This document shows, one piece after another, positions 11,101-23,784 of a DNA stretch of 28,254 nucleotides (position 1 is its first letter; each line of letters starts with the position of its first letter). The position numbers were made by a program, and so were the translations under genes. The notes under the pieces were generated by a model. It saw only the letters and a program-made list of their open reading frames with translations. It had not been told where the DNA came from and ran no database searches. This DNA is from Ephemerocybe angulata (Eukaryota > Basidiomycota > Agaricomycetes > Agaricales > Psathyrellaceae). Location of the stretch: positions 1-28,254 of the forward strand of contig JAACJK010000084.1 in NCBI GenBank assembly GCA_013368325.1. Direction: 5' to 3'.

Positions 11101-11843
11101 TTGAAGCTCTCCGGCACCTACAAAACCATATGCACGATACTCTGGGTGCCGATGTTGGGACGAAGCATGCACGAGCTCGTCTCCTGGAGGATATTCACAG
11201 TCTGATGGACAGCTTGAAGGAGCACCGGGTCTACCAAGTCGTGCACGGGCGTGTCACTGATTCAGATGACCCCCCGGTCCCAGATGTCATCGACGTGGGG
11301 AAGAACCAGCTGGAATCGGCGAAATCCCCCTTGACCGAATACAATCTCGCGTTTCGACGGCTCCAGCAGCGCCGGAAGATGGCTCCCGTAATGTTGCCCG
11401 GTGTTCCCACAGATGTCGCGACACCAGGATTGGAATCTGCTGCTACGCCCACGCTCTCTCCCACCACCACTCCGCCGTCGCTATCATCACCGAACTCAGC
11501 TCACCCGGACATTGCCTCATCACTCGCAGAAATTGTTCGCGATATCCCTGAGCTGCAGGATCACGTCGACACGACCGAAGATATGATTGAAGCCGAACGT
11601 GAACAAATCCGGAAGGATTTCGAAGAACAGCAACTGGATGACGGTCCCGAGGAAAGCGAGCTGGAGGAGGTAATGAAAGATATCGAAGGGAAGAGGGATG
11701 AGGATACTTTACGTCTAGAGGGCATGCGGGATGTCGCTCTTGACATGGATGAACTGGAGGAAGATACGGATTCGGGTTCGGATTCGAGCACTTCGGAGGG
11801 TACAGGAGAGTCAGAATCAGAGGGTTCACTTTACGAAGAGTAG
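8108..11843 (+). CDS. DUF6589-family protein of the element (candidate recombinase/transposase)
   Basis: Five exons: 8108-9142, 9197-9647, 9700-10828, 10885-10984 and 11037-11843, giving 1173 aa; the GT-AG introns are 54, 52, 56 and 52 bp. The N-terminus has a very acidic tract (residues 20-63) of repeated EDEEW(T/P)D, then a basic, charged probable coiled coil (157-212). The central and C-terminal part has the conserved features I associate with DUF6589: GDQLS (634-638), FHTKIADIHG (669-678), HWGKPNAGTSNPGS (683-696), then CRDLVFVSLYARILHCLLL, FENGILFIRDA, and in exon 5 NASWEWF and GTKHA. The C-terminus is again acidic and Ser-rich. The function of the family is not established. The invariant Asp, His and Glu residues and the location between inverted repeats make a nuclease or transposase role plausible, but that is inference. 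The start follows a TATA box, and the gene is intact in this copy. Confidence 0.82.
8164..8300 (+). repeat. Degenerate tandem repeat encoding the acidic tract
   Basis: Units close to GACGAAGAYGAAGAATGG recur three times, interspersed with GA-rich triplets. They encode EDEEWTD, EDEEWPD and EDEEWTD. The mirrored copy lies at about 2079-2215. Such repeats are prone to length change, yet the two copies match. Confidence 0.7.
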
Positions 11844-11956
11844 ACAGACATTCTATATGATATTTACAATTAGTTTTTACAGTTTCGCGTGTGTACGTAG
11901 CTTAGTTGTGCTTAAATGCACGAATGTCCTATCGAAAGCCTGCCGCGCGCGTCGCG
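11844..11956 (+). other. 3' region of the DUF6589 gene
   Basis: AT-rich sequence after the stop codon with TATATGATATTTACAATTAG, likely 3' untranslated and polyadenylation sequence. It directly adjoins the right terminal repeat. No precise poly(A) signal can be assigned. Confidence 0.35.
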
Positions 11957-12016
11957 ATTTCTCTAAGTCCGGTGTGACAGGCTGTGACATGGCCAAAACG
12001 GCTTCGAGTGTACCAG
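11957..12016 (-). repeat. Right terminal inverted repeat of the complete element
   Basis: Read on the plus strand it runs ATTTCTCTAAGTCCGG, GTGTGACAGGCTGTGACATG, then GCTTCGAGTGTACCAG. Both 16-base ends match the left terminus in inverted orientation, while the middle differs. It lies 113 bp after the DUF6589 stop codon. The right terminus of the left copy would lie outside the window. Confidence 0.85.
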
Positions 12017-12093
12017 CCGTTACCTGACGGTAACCTGTCACGCAGTGACATCAAAAGGTGTGACGGCTCAGGTGACGGATGGACGCGAGCCTA
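12011..12093 (+). repeat. 83 bp repeat unit related to the 143 bp unit
   Basis: It starts TACCAGCCGTTACCTGA and ends GGACGCGAGCCTA. The 143 bp unit starts TACCAGTCCTTACCCTGA and ends GGATGCGAGTCTA. The two therefore share their ends but not their middles. The unit contains a small perfect hairpin TGTCAC-GCA-GTGACA and two further TGACG motifs. It overlaps the last bases of the right terminal repeat. Confidence 0.6.
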
Positions 12094-12236
12094 TACCAGT
12101 CCTTACCCTGAGTTGCGTTGTTTGCACAACGTCTTCCTTATATAGTCAATAATTTGTATGATGCATGTCGTGTTTGTTGATGGGAATTAGGCAAACAAGA
12201 AGCAAACACAGGGTAAGGTACTGGATGCGAGTCTAG
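12094..12236 (+). repeat. 143 bp repeat unit (copy 2), outer edge of the repetitive block
   Basis: Identical over 143 bp to 5114-5256 and in the same orientation, so the complete element is flanked by direct copies. Sequence beyond 12236 has no match elsewhere in the window, which marks the likely boundary with core genome. Confidence 0.88.
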
Positions 12237-13126
12237 ACCTCTCTACCCAACCTCTGCCTCAGGCTTTTTACCCTTCATGTTTTCACCTCTTTCAGGAGCT
12301 CAAGAGCTTTGAAATAGGATGCAATATCTAACTTATATATCCAAGCGCCCCAATCACATCCATATTTCTCGCTTAAACTTGGGCCTAACTTGATACCAAA
12401 GCTCCTGGTGGGTTTCTTTAGGTTTCTTCTTTTACTAAACGACAACAGGACTACCGTGGTCCGTATTGAAGCCATACCCGTCCTTACAAACCAGGCTGCT
12501 CGTATCACGCGTCTTCCCGCCATAATCTAAGGTCTGGACAGTGCGCATTGGACGCCAATCTCTACCCTGCTCCATCGCCAAGGTGTGCTTGGAATCTTGG
12601 TACGATGGTACTTGGTATCTTCGAACTCCAACCGACTCCATCAGGGCTGTTCGTGTGGAGCCTAATGCCTTCGATCCTCTATGGTTTGCTGGCGTATATT
12701 CGTTCACCTTTGGCGGTAATGCAAAAAAGTGGCTTTCTTCATCATCCGGCCTAATCTGTGGCGACAAGGATCCGGAAGCCAAGCAAACTTATTTCTTACC
12801 TTTCGCTTGTGGTAGTTCTCGAGATCAACACACCCTTTTTTCTTGAAGACATGCAACCCACTACGCCCCGATGGCAGCGGGTGGCCCAGGCACAACTTCA
12901 CTTCTATCTTTCAGTCGAAGTCGAAACATTCTCATACGCCAATGTCTCGTTGGAGTTGTAGTGCAGTCTATGTCTTGGACTTTCTTGGACTGAGGAGGTG
13001 TGCGACTCTTGGCGCCAAAAGTATCTCTCGGCCACTACATTCCAATGCTTGGACCTTGGCACTTTACGCATATATAAAGCCATACCCGTGATAACATACC
13101 GAAATCCTCTTTGCTTCACTTATCCG
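12237..13126. other. 890 bp intergenic region before the ENA ATPase gene
   Basis: No open frame here is convincing: the longest are about 115 codons on the minus strand (12435-12782), with no recognisable motif. It may include the ATPase promoter and remnants left by element insertion. A clear TATATAAAG box is listed separately. Confidence 0.4.
13070..13078 (+). promoter_or_regulatory. TATA box of the ENA ATPase gene
   Basis: The sequence TATATAAAG occurs about 50 bp before the ATG at 13127, a usual position for a fungal core promoter with a short leader. Confidence 0.5.
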
Positions 13127-17268
<4,142 letters not shown>

Positions 17269-17619
17269 AGGTTATGATACTCCATTCTTTCTTCTCCTTC
17301 TCGAGCTTCTCCCCTCTTCCCTCTCTAAATTTACGCATCCACATGAATTAGATCCAGAGCTTTCTCATGAACTCCTACTCACCCTGATGTATGTACTGCC
17401 TTTGCAATACCCTATGAAAGACATGAATCCCTTACGGCCAAAATATTCGCCGGGAGCATGAGAGAACACACGCGTGCAAAAATTACCCTATATTGAAAGG
17501 TTAACCGCCCATGACGCCATTCCGGCGCCAATCAGAACAGACCTAGTTCCTTTCTCCCACAGTCATATGACCTCCATTTCGTCGCTTGCTTCTTTCCTTT
17601 CCCGTCACCCTAACCAAGC
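17269..17619. other. Intergenic region with the ALDH promoter
   Basis: This 351 bp region holds the end of the ATPase transcript and the promoter of the ALDH gene. A CCAAT box at 17528-17532 lies 88 bp before the first ATG. No other gene is visible. Confidence 0.4.
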
Positions 17620-17697
17620 ATGAGGCTGCGGCTCCTATCGCCCCTCTTTCGCAACCCACTTCACTCCCACTTGCCGACTACCGCATTTTACAGAATG
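17620..17697 (+). other. Alternative start codons and possible mitochondrial presequence of ALDH
   Basis: Two in-frame ATGs, at 17620 and 17695, bound a segment rich in Arg, Leu, His and Ser with no Asp or Glu. The second ATG begins the usual cytosolic-type ALDH N-terminus ([10 protein letters not shown]). Leaky scanning or alternative transcription starts could give mitochondrial and cytosolic forms. Confidence 0.5.
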
Positions 17698-20232
17698 GCT
17701 CACTCAGTGCCCGTTAAAATCCCGAAGCTGAACAAGACGATTGAAGTGCCGACAGGTCTCTTCATCAACAATGAGTTTGTCCCGTCGGTCGACTCTCAAG
17801 AGCGGATTGAGTATGCAGTGGATCTGTGAGATTGCCAGTCGGAGATAAGCACACTAATCTCTACCAAAGGACTGTTAACCCAGCGACAGAAGAAGTCATC
17901 TGCTCGATCGTCGCAGGTTACACCATTTCATGTCGTCGTTTGGACAGCGAATTGACAAAACATACGAATTCCAGCCTCCGAGAAAGATATCGACATTGCA
18001 GTGGCTGCTGCACGCCAGGCCTTCAAAACCACCTGGGGAAAGAATGTCACCGGATGGGAGCGCGCCAGACTTCTGAACAAGCTGGCTGACCTCATTGAGC
18101 GCGATGCCCAGGAGCTTGCTGAGCTCGAGGCACTGAATAATGGAAAGCCAGTGAAGATGGCGAGGTGATAACATCCTCCCACGGATATACCTGGTTGCTG
18201 ATAAGCATAAATAGGGACTTCGACATTGGGGATAGTGTTCAATGCCTTCGTTATTACGCCGGCTGGGCTGATAAGATTACGGGCCAGGTTCGAAACGCAC
18301 AAGTACCTGCTTCGAAAAGTCTGAAGCTGATTCTCCTTCTCGTATCAGTCTATCGAGGTCGATAACAAGAGCAAGCTTGCATTCACTCGTCATGACCCGA
18401 TCGGCGTATGTGGACAGATGTACATTGCTATATTCTCTGGAACCTCGGGGCCTGGCTCACACAACCATCTTTAGCATCCCGTGGAACTATCCTATCAATA
18501 TGTGGTAGGTTCAGCTTTACACTTTTCGCATAAATCCTTTTATTCCCGCAGGGCCTGGAAAGTCGCGCCTGCGCTCGCTGTTGGGTGCACAATCGTCATG
18601 AAACCATCAGAACTGACCCCGCTGACGGCCTTGGTACGTTTAGCATCAGAAAACTGGGTCACACCTGCTGAATGCCGTATATAGAAACTATCAGAGCTCG
18701 CGAAAGAGGCTGGGTATTAAGCGCCCTATCACCTCTGGCTTACTCGCAACTGATGATAATCTAGGTTCCCTCCGGGTGTCATCAACACTGTACCATCTCT
18801 CGGTCCTGTGGGAGGGGCTGCTTTGGCATCTCACCATGATGTCGATAAGGTTGCCTTCACGGGCTCCACTGTCACTGGGAGGAAGATCATGGAAGCGGCA
18901 GCGAAAAGTAATCTGAAGAAGGAAAGCTACTTTTTTGGATTATCTTTGGAAGTATGTGCTTAAGATCTATCTATAGGTGTCTCTTGAACTAGGTGGAAAA
19001 TCGCCCCATCTCGTCTTTGAATCTGCCGACCTGGAGCAAGGTATGTGTACATCAAGGGCACGGCTGAAGAAACGGGATGACCTTCGGACACCGAGCCGTG
19101 TTCCTGCTGAAACTCCCCCACACGACCAACTCGGTTCTAATGATACCAATAGCGGCTTCATGGGCGGCTTTGGGCATATGTTACAACTCCGGACAGGACT
19201 GCACTGCGGGGTCACGCGTTTACGTACAGGATACGGTCTATGACAAGTTCACGAGCATCCTCGTGGACAGGGTCAAGGCTTTGGTTGTGGGCGACGGACT
19301 CGAGGAGGCCACAGGCGCCGGTCCCGTCGTAAGTCTCTCAATATTCTTCCGATGCCACAGGACCTAACGGATTATCACAGGTATCCAAAGGGCAATATGA
19401 CCGTGTCTGGGGCTATATCGATTCTGGGAAAGCGGAAGGAGCCCACGTTCTTGTAGGGGGCGAGAAGCGTCAATCGAAGGGATACTATGTGGATCCAACT
19501 GGTAAGCGCCCGTTGGCTCAGCTCGAGGGGGTAATCTAACCGATGATCCTTAAGTATTCACAAATATCACCTCCGATATGAAGATCGTGAGTCTTTCTTC
19601 CTCCCTCATCTCGTCCCGTATAGCCGCAGATTATTCGCTGATCTCGACCACTGACATCTTTCTGACTCAGGTTAAAGAAGAGGTAAGTGGCTATGAAACT
19701 CGATCTACGCACCATTCGTTGATTACTCCCAAATGAGAACAGATTTTCGGTCCTGTTTTGTCAGTTGGGGTGTTCAAGACCGAGGAGGAGGCTATTGCGC
19801 TTGCTAATGATACTACATATGGCCTGGGTGCTGGACTTCACTCCAGTCAGTGCACACGAAATTCAGTTAGCGCCCACCCACTTACCTATCCCTCCGCAGA
19901 TGATGCGAACCAGTGCATGAGAGTGTCATCGGCGTTGGAAGCAGGAACGGTGAGACGAGTCAAGGCCCAACCACTAGAAATCGAAGTTCTGATTGTGATT
20001 TCAACTCGTTCAGGTTTGGGTGAACCAGTATAACATTCTCAACAACAACGTCCCCTTTGGAGGCAAGAAGCAATCTGGGATAGGTGAGGCTCGCATCAAA
20101 TCTGTCGTGTTCGTCTCGGCTAAACTGATTTTATCAGGCAGGGAACTCGGGAGCTATGCCCTCGAAGAATATACGTCAGTTAAAGCCATCCACTGGAACT
20201 TCGGAGACAAGCTCGACTGGCCTCTCTACTGA
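17620..20232 (+). CDS. NAD(P)+-dependent aldehyde dehydrogenase (ALDH superfamily)
   Basis: Eighteen exons: 17620-17810, 17870-17916, 17975-18164, 18215-18287, 18349-18419, 18475-18504, 18552-18633, 18685-18713, 18765-18921, 18977-19040, 19153-19328, 19381-19501, 19555-19586, 19671-19682, 19743-19845, 19900-19949, 20014-20083 and 20138-20232. The product is 530 aa from the first ATG or 505 aa from the second, in-frame ATG at 17695. ALDH motifs: [41 protein letters not shown] with general base E294, GQDC with catalytic C328 (34 residues apart, as in human ALDH2 E268/C302), [10 protein letters not shown] and PFGGKKQSG. It oxidises aldehydes such as acetaldehyde to acids. The first 25 residues are Arg-rich without acidic residues, like a mitochondrial presequence. 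Intron 9 (18922-18976) begins GA instead of GT; a lost T in GTAAAG would explain this. Exon 14 is only 12 bp. Confidence 0.92.
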
Positions 20233-20805
20233 TACATTGTCGTACCATTCGCGCGTGTAATGATCTCATATAGTAAGAAGAATTGATGCGTTTCTACCCT
20301 GTTTCAAGCTGAGCAAACGAAGTCCTTGTATCTTTTGTTCTCAACACAAAGGCACATGCAAGATACACTGCCGTCGTACCTTCCGCGGAGTCAACCAGTG
20401 CTTGCGCATCTCTATCACCACCGCATTCCTTCAGATAGAAGAAGGTTTGTAGCGGCCTTCGACATTTTAGCCCAAAACTTCCCGAATGAGTGGTAACCGC
20501 CTTATTGGATCGATATGTCCCTAATTGAACGGGCGCTTAAGTATCTTCCCGAGAAGACAACAGCACAGAAGGATGTGAACCGAGAACATGGGCTTTGATC
20601 ATAAATTATCCACGCAGTGGTGCTAAGTGCTACAGTAGCAGGCTCCAGGCCCTTTTGCGCGTCGGACGAGTGATTCGTGCGTTAGAGTTAAGCGCCTACA
20701 ACTACCCCGGGCAATAAATAAATGTCTGTATGCGATATGGTGTGCGAAGGCCGCATGGTACATTTTCTATGAGGAGAAAAGATTCTCCAAGAGCGCTAAG
20801 GTGCA
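20233..20805. other. Intergenic region between convergent ALDH and Zn2Cys6 genes
   Basis: 573 bp holding the 3' ends of two convergent genes. The AT-rich AATAAATAAATG near 20713 might be part of a 3' end signal. I see no gene or structured RNA here. Confidence 0.35.
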
Positions 20806-21764
20806 TTAGGGAGAGCTGTAGTAGGTGCCTAGAAGAAAGAAAGCTGATCAACGATCTATCCAATCCAACGGTGACCTCCGAACTCACCGTCATGGTTGTA
20901 GTACTGATGATGCTGGAGTTGACTTGGTTGGGCGTAAGGAATCGGCTGTTGCGTGTAGGTGTTGGGATCGACATAATAGGTCCTACACAAGTGCGAAGAA
21001 GCGAAGAAAAGAAGAGAAAGATGAGCATCAGCGTTTTGCTCACGAGAAGCACTAGGAAGGCGATGACTTACATGTCTGATTGGTCTTGGACGTTCGACTG
21101 CCAGGCGGCATTCGGTGCGACCTGCATAGTAGGGGTCACGACGGAAGCAGGATAAGCTCCTTGATGTTGCGCGTTCCAGTGCACCATGCCGGGGTCAAGC
21201 TCCACTCCCCCAGCAGCCATCGCCATCCCGCTCGCCTGGTCGTTGTATCCAAGTGAAGTCGGCGAAGGTGGGATGTGATGAGTGGGGCTGGCTGGCTGAG
21301 CATATCCGTAGTGTTGGTGGTTGGTTTGGATGGGAGGTGGAATCATGGGAGTCTGATAGTATTGCGGCGAGGAAGGATGCTGTGGGGCGCTGTATTGGTG
21401 ATATGCGGCGTAATGCGCGGGAGGGGAGGTCGAGCCAGCATGGGGGGACCCGTACTCGCGGGTAGGAGTAATTGGAGCCATAGTCGAGTAAGGATAGGCT
21501 GCGGCGGGCGGGGACTGCCTTGGCCTTGCAGGTGTGTGGTCCTCGGAGACTGGAATGTACTCGCATTCACTCTCCTTCCCCTTCTCTATGCACTTGTCAC
21601 AGGATCTCTGGCCTTGAGTGGACATTTGACACTACGGCGGGTAATTAGCAACGCTGTACTGAGACAGTTATGGATAGTAGAACACACTTTAATCTTGCGG
21701 TGTCTGCACGGCCTGCAAGCCAACTCGCATCGTTTGCGGGGTTGGAAGGTCCGGGAGCGCTCAT
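20806..21764 (-). CDS. Small Zn2Cys6 (fungal binuclear zinc cluster) DNA-binding protein, apparent frameshift
   Basis: Minus-strand exons: 21764-21688, 21631-21072, 20982-20888 and 20828-20806, with introns of 56, 89 and 59 bp, about 251 aa. The zinc cluster spans the first intron: CRPC, six residues, C, nine residues, C-DK-C, eight residues, C. This matches the Zn2Cys6 pattern CX2CX6CX5-12CX2CX6-8C. The rest is rich in Pro, Ser, Tyr, Gln and His, a likely activation region, and there is no fungal-specific TF domain. The ATG at 21764 (MSAPGPSNP) sits 86 bp after a TATAAAG box, but it is one base out of frame with the zinc cluster. One extra C in the CCCC run (21738-21741 on the plus strand) would join them. 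Either a base is missing in the assembly or translation starts at another site in the longer in-frame ORF. The target genes are unknown. Confidence 0.75.
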
Positions 21765-22535
21765 TGTGGATCCGAAGTGGGTGGGTGTTGTAGTGGCGGA
21801 GGAGTGGTTGAGTGGGGAGATAATGGGTTGGCCAGTCCCTGTACCCTGACTTTATAGCCCTAAACGCGTAGTGAACCTGCAATATCATAACACGAGCTAC
21901 TATGTGACTGACAGAATTTTTCTGATACACGTGAAGTGACCGATAGGCGAGGGCACCCTGAGCGTCCTCAGAGAGCAGAAGTTACCGGAAAACAAGATCC
22001 ATCGGGAGCAGAGCCATGTAAAGCAATGCGCAACTCGAGTGCTGCTCCGCCCAGAATAGGACAACTCGATGCGGATTGCTGGACCGATGAAGATACAAGA
22101 TCTTGGGCCATCAGATCTCGCAATCGATGTGTTGTTGACACATGCACCCGGAAATCCAGGGAGAGGCTCCAACAAACTCGAAGAATGAGTCCTCGATTTC
22201 CTTCCAAGGAGTTGAAGGACCGCGCAGAAGCCTAACGGTTTCGGGATGCCTATTCTGCTTTGAGGAAATTGAACACGAGCTTGCCATGTGGCAATCGCCA
22301 TTAGGTCCGCAGACAAAAAATTTACAGGGAGGACAGTGAGCCAGCGTTCGCCGAGGCGCAGTCCGCAAGACTCAATCTGCAGGGGCCAACCCATTGTTTC
22401 GAGCGCAGTGATGAAATACCAACATCCCTGGTTCTTGTCTCGATTTCCGAACGGTGCGAATCCTGGAGCGAGAGAGAATCTTATTTTACATGATACAGAG
22501 TGGAACGTACAGACGATTTGAGAAATGCGAGAGAA
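21765..22535. other. Intergenic region, no confident gene
   Basis: 771 bp between the Zn2Cys6 gene promoter and the 3' end of the proteasome gene. A 164-codon minus-strand frame (21900-22394) and overlapping frames are present, but none has a family motif or clear intron structure. A diverged or error-broken gene cannot be excluded. Confidence 0.35.
21850..21856 (-). promoter_or_regulatory. TATA box of the Zn2Cys6 gene
   Basis: TATAAAG on the minus strand, 86 bp before the ATG at 21764. It supports that ATG over upstream in-frame alternatives, which would lie before or within the TATA box. Confidence 0.45.
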
Positions 22536-23530
22536 TTAGAGGGAGAGGTAATCTCGGACCTCCTCCTCAGTTAACTTTCGGAAGGTGGGCTTGACGCGGC
22601 CAGTTATGCCATCGGGGGATTCTGCTTCGAGCTCTTCAGGTGTCGGTACTGTTATAACGCCTATTTCAATAGTCTTCTCGGTCATTTGACCTTCAAACCC
22701 TTCCTTGAGGGTCAGAAGGGCGGTATGGATCGCGTCCTCCAAGCTAATGTCGTCGTTGTATCTGGGCAAAGCGGGAGTGGTGAATACCGAGGATGAATTG
22801 GGGGGTAAAGCTTAAGCTGACCTCTTTTCCAGGAAAGTCTTCGCGTTAACCATGTTCTTGCCAATCGCACTTGCCTTCCAGGCCCAGAAGGACCCTGAGG
22901 GATCGACCTGATACAGAGTCGGGCCTCGATGGCTATCCCATCCTGCCACGAGCAGTGAAACGCCGTACGGTCTCACTCCACTGAATGGATGCGAATCAAC
23001 ACGTTGAAGAGTCAAATCGCCTGTTTATAAAGTTGCTTACCCGGATTGGGTCGCTTGTTGCATGACAGTGGCAATTTCCTGTGTAAGGACTCGTGTCGGG
23101 GGGTATGTGCCATATATCTTCCAGTAGGCTTGTGCACTCTTCCTCGCTTTCGTGACCAGAACCCTGAAGTCGGGGCCCATTCCAGAGTAGACGATTCCGA
23201 TGTTTGGGCAGATAACAGCAACCCTGTCGATGACCGAATCATCTATGAGGATCGATGATGTCTTCTTCTCTGCAGCAATGACATTCCGTTTGACGCTGAA
23301 TAGAGCAGGTAAGAGCGTGGTTTGCAGGGACATTGAGGCCGCCACGCACCCTTAATTCCTAAACTTGTTGTTCCTCCGGCGACTGCAGCTAACGCGTGTT
23401 CATCTGGACCAGCTTGCCGCTTGGCGAGAAGACCGTCAATGAGTAGCTGATCGTCGGTCGTGAGTGGTCATAATAATGCGGATTGAGGCAGATATACCTG
23501 CCTGTATGCGCCTCCGTCAGCGTTGGCCAT
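22536..23530 (-). CDS. PRE8: 20S proteasome subunit alpha-2, with two apparent 1-bp deletions
   Basis: Minus-strand exons: 23530-23502, 23446-23350, 23295-23041, 22980-22822 and 22761-22536. The N-terminal signature [15 protein letters not shown] is followed by [86 protein letters not shown] and AKTFLEKR, all typical of alpha-2 (PSMA2/Pre8), a structural subunit of the outer ring of the 20S core. Exon length is 766 bp; two missing bases would give exactly 256 codons (255 aa), the family length. The losses lie between 23401/23402 (after VQ, before EHAL) and 23282/23283 (before VIAAEKK). This gene is essential in eukaryotes, so assembly error is more likely than a pseudogene. The first intron fits best as GC-AG (donor AG|GCAGGT), giving GGAYSYSL. 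Confidence 0.9.
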
Positions 23531-23784
23531 GTTGAAGCAGGAATGGGGGTGGTAAGCGTGCACTGACGCGTACCTCGCACGCGTTCTGTTTGCGCATGTG
23601 TGTCACCAGCCTCGAATGCTCCCTTTAGGCATCTGCCCCTGTCTCTTAATCACTCTTCGCTTAATCGTGTCTCGAACAGTCGAACAAGGTATATGACATT
23701 CCAGGCTACAGAATACATGTTTCATTTTACTGCATCTTCCTTCTGGCGAGCACTAACAGCACGGACAGCACGAACATGAAGATA

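Larger units (their letters stand above)
5259..12016 (+). mobile_element. Complete RecQ + DUF6589 two-gene element with terminal inverted repeats
   Basis: The 6.8 kb unit is bounded by inverted ends at 5259-5318 and 11957-12016. It holds only two genes, divergently transcribed: a RecQ-type helicase (minus) and a DUF6589 protein (plus). Both are open over all exons in this copy, so it could be functional. I see no clear target-site duplication: the base pairs outside the two ends differ. The presence of two copies supports mobility or amplification. DUF6589 is a family of unknown function abundant in mushroom-forming fungi; calling the whole unit a transposon is inference. Confidence 0.7.

Noticed and set aside
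12435..12782. 115-codon minus-strand frame upstream of the ATPase
   Set aside because: No family similarity recognised and overlapped by equally long plus-strand frames.
21900..22394. 164-codon minus-strand frame with several Cys
   Set aside because: No recognisable family, competing frames on both strands and no supporting introns. Left as unresolved intergenic sequence.
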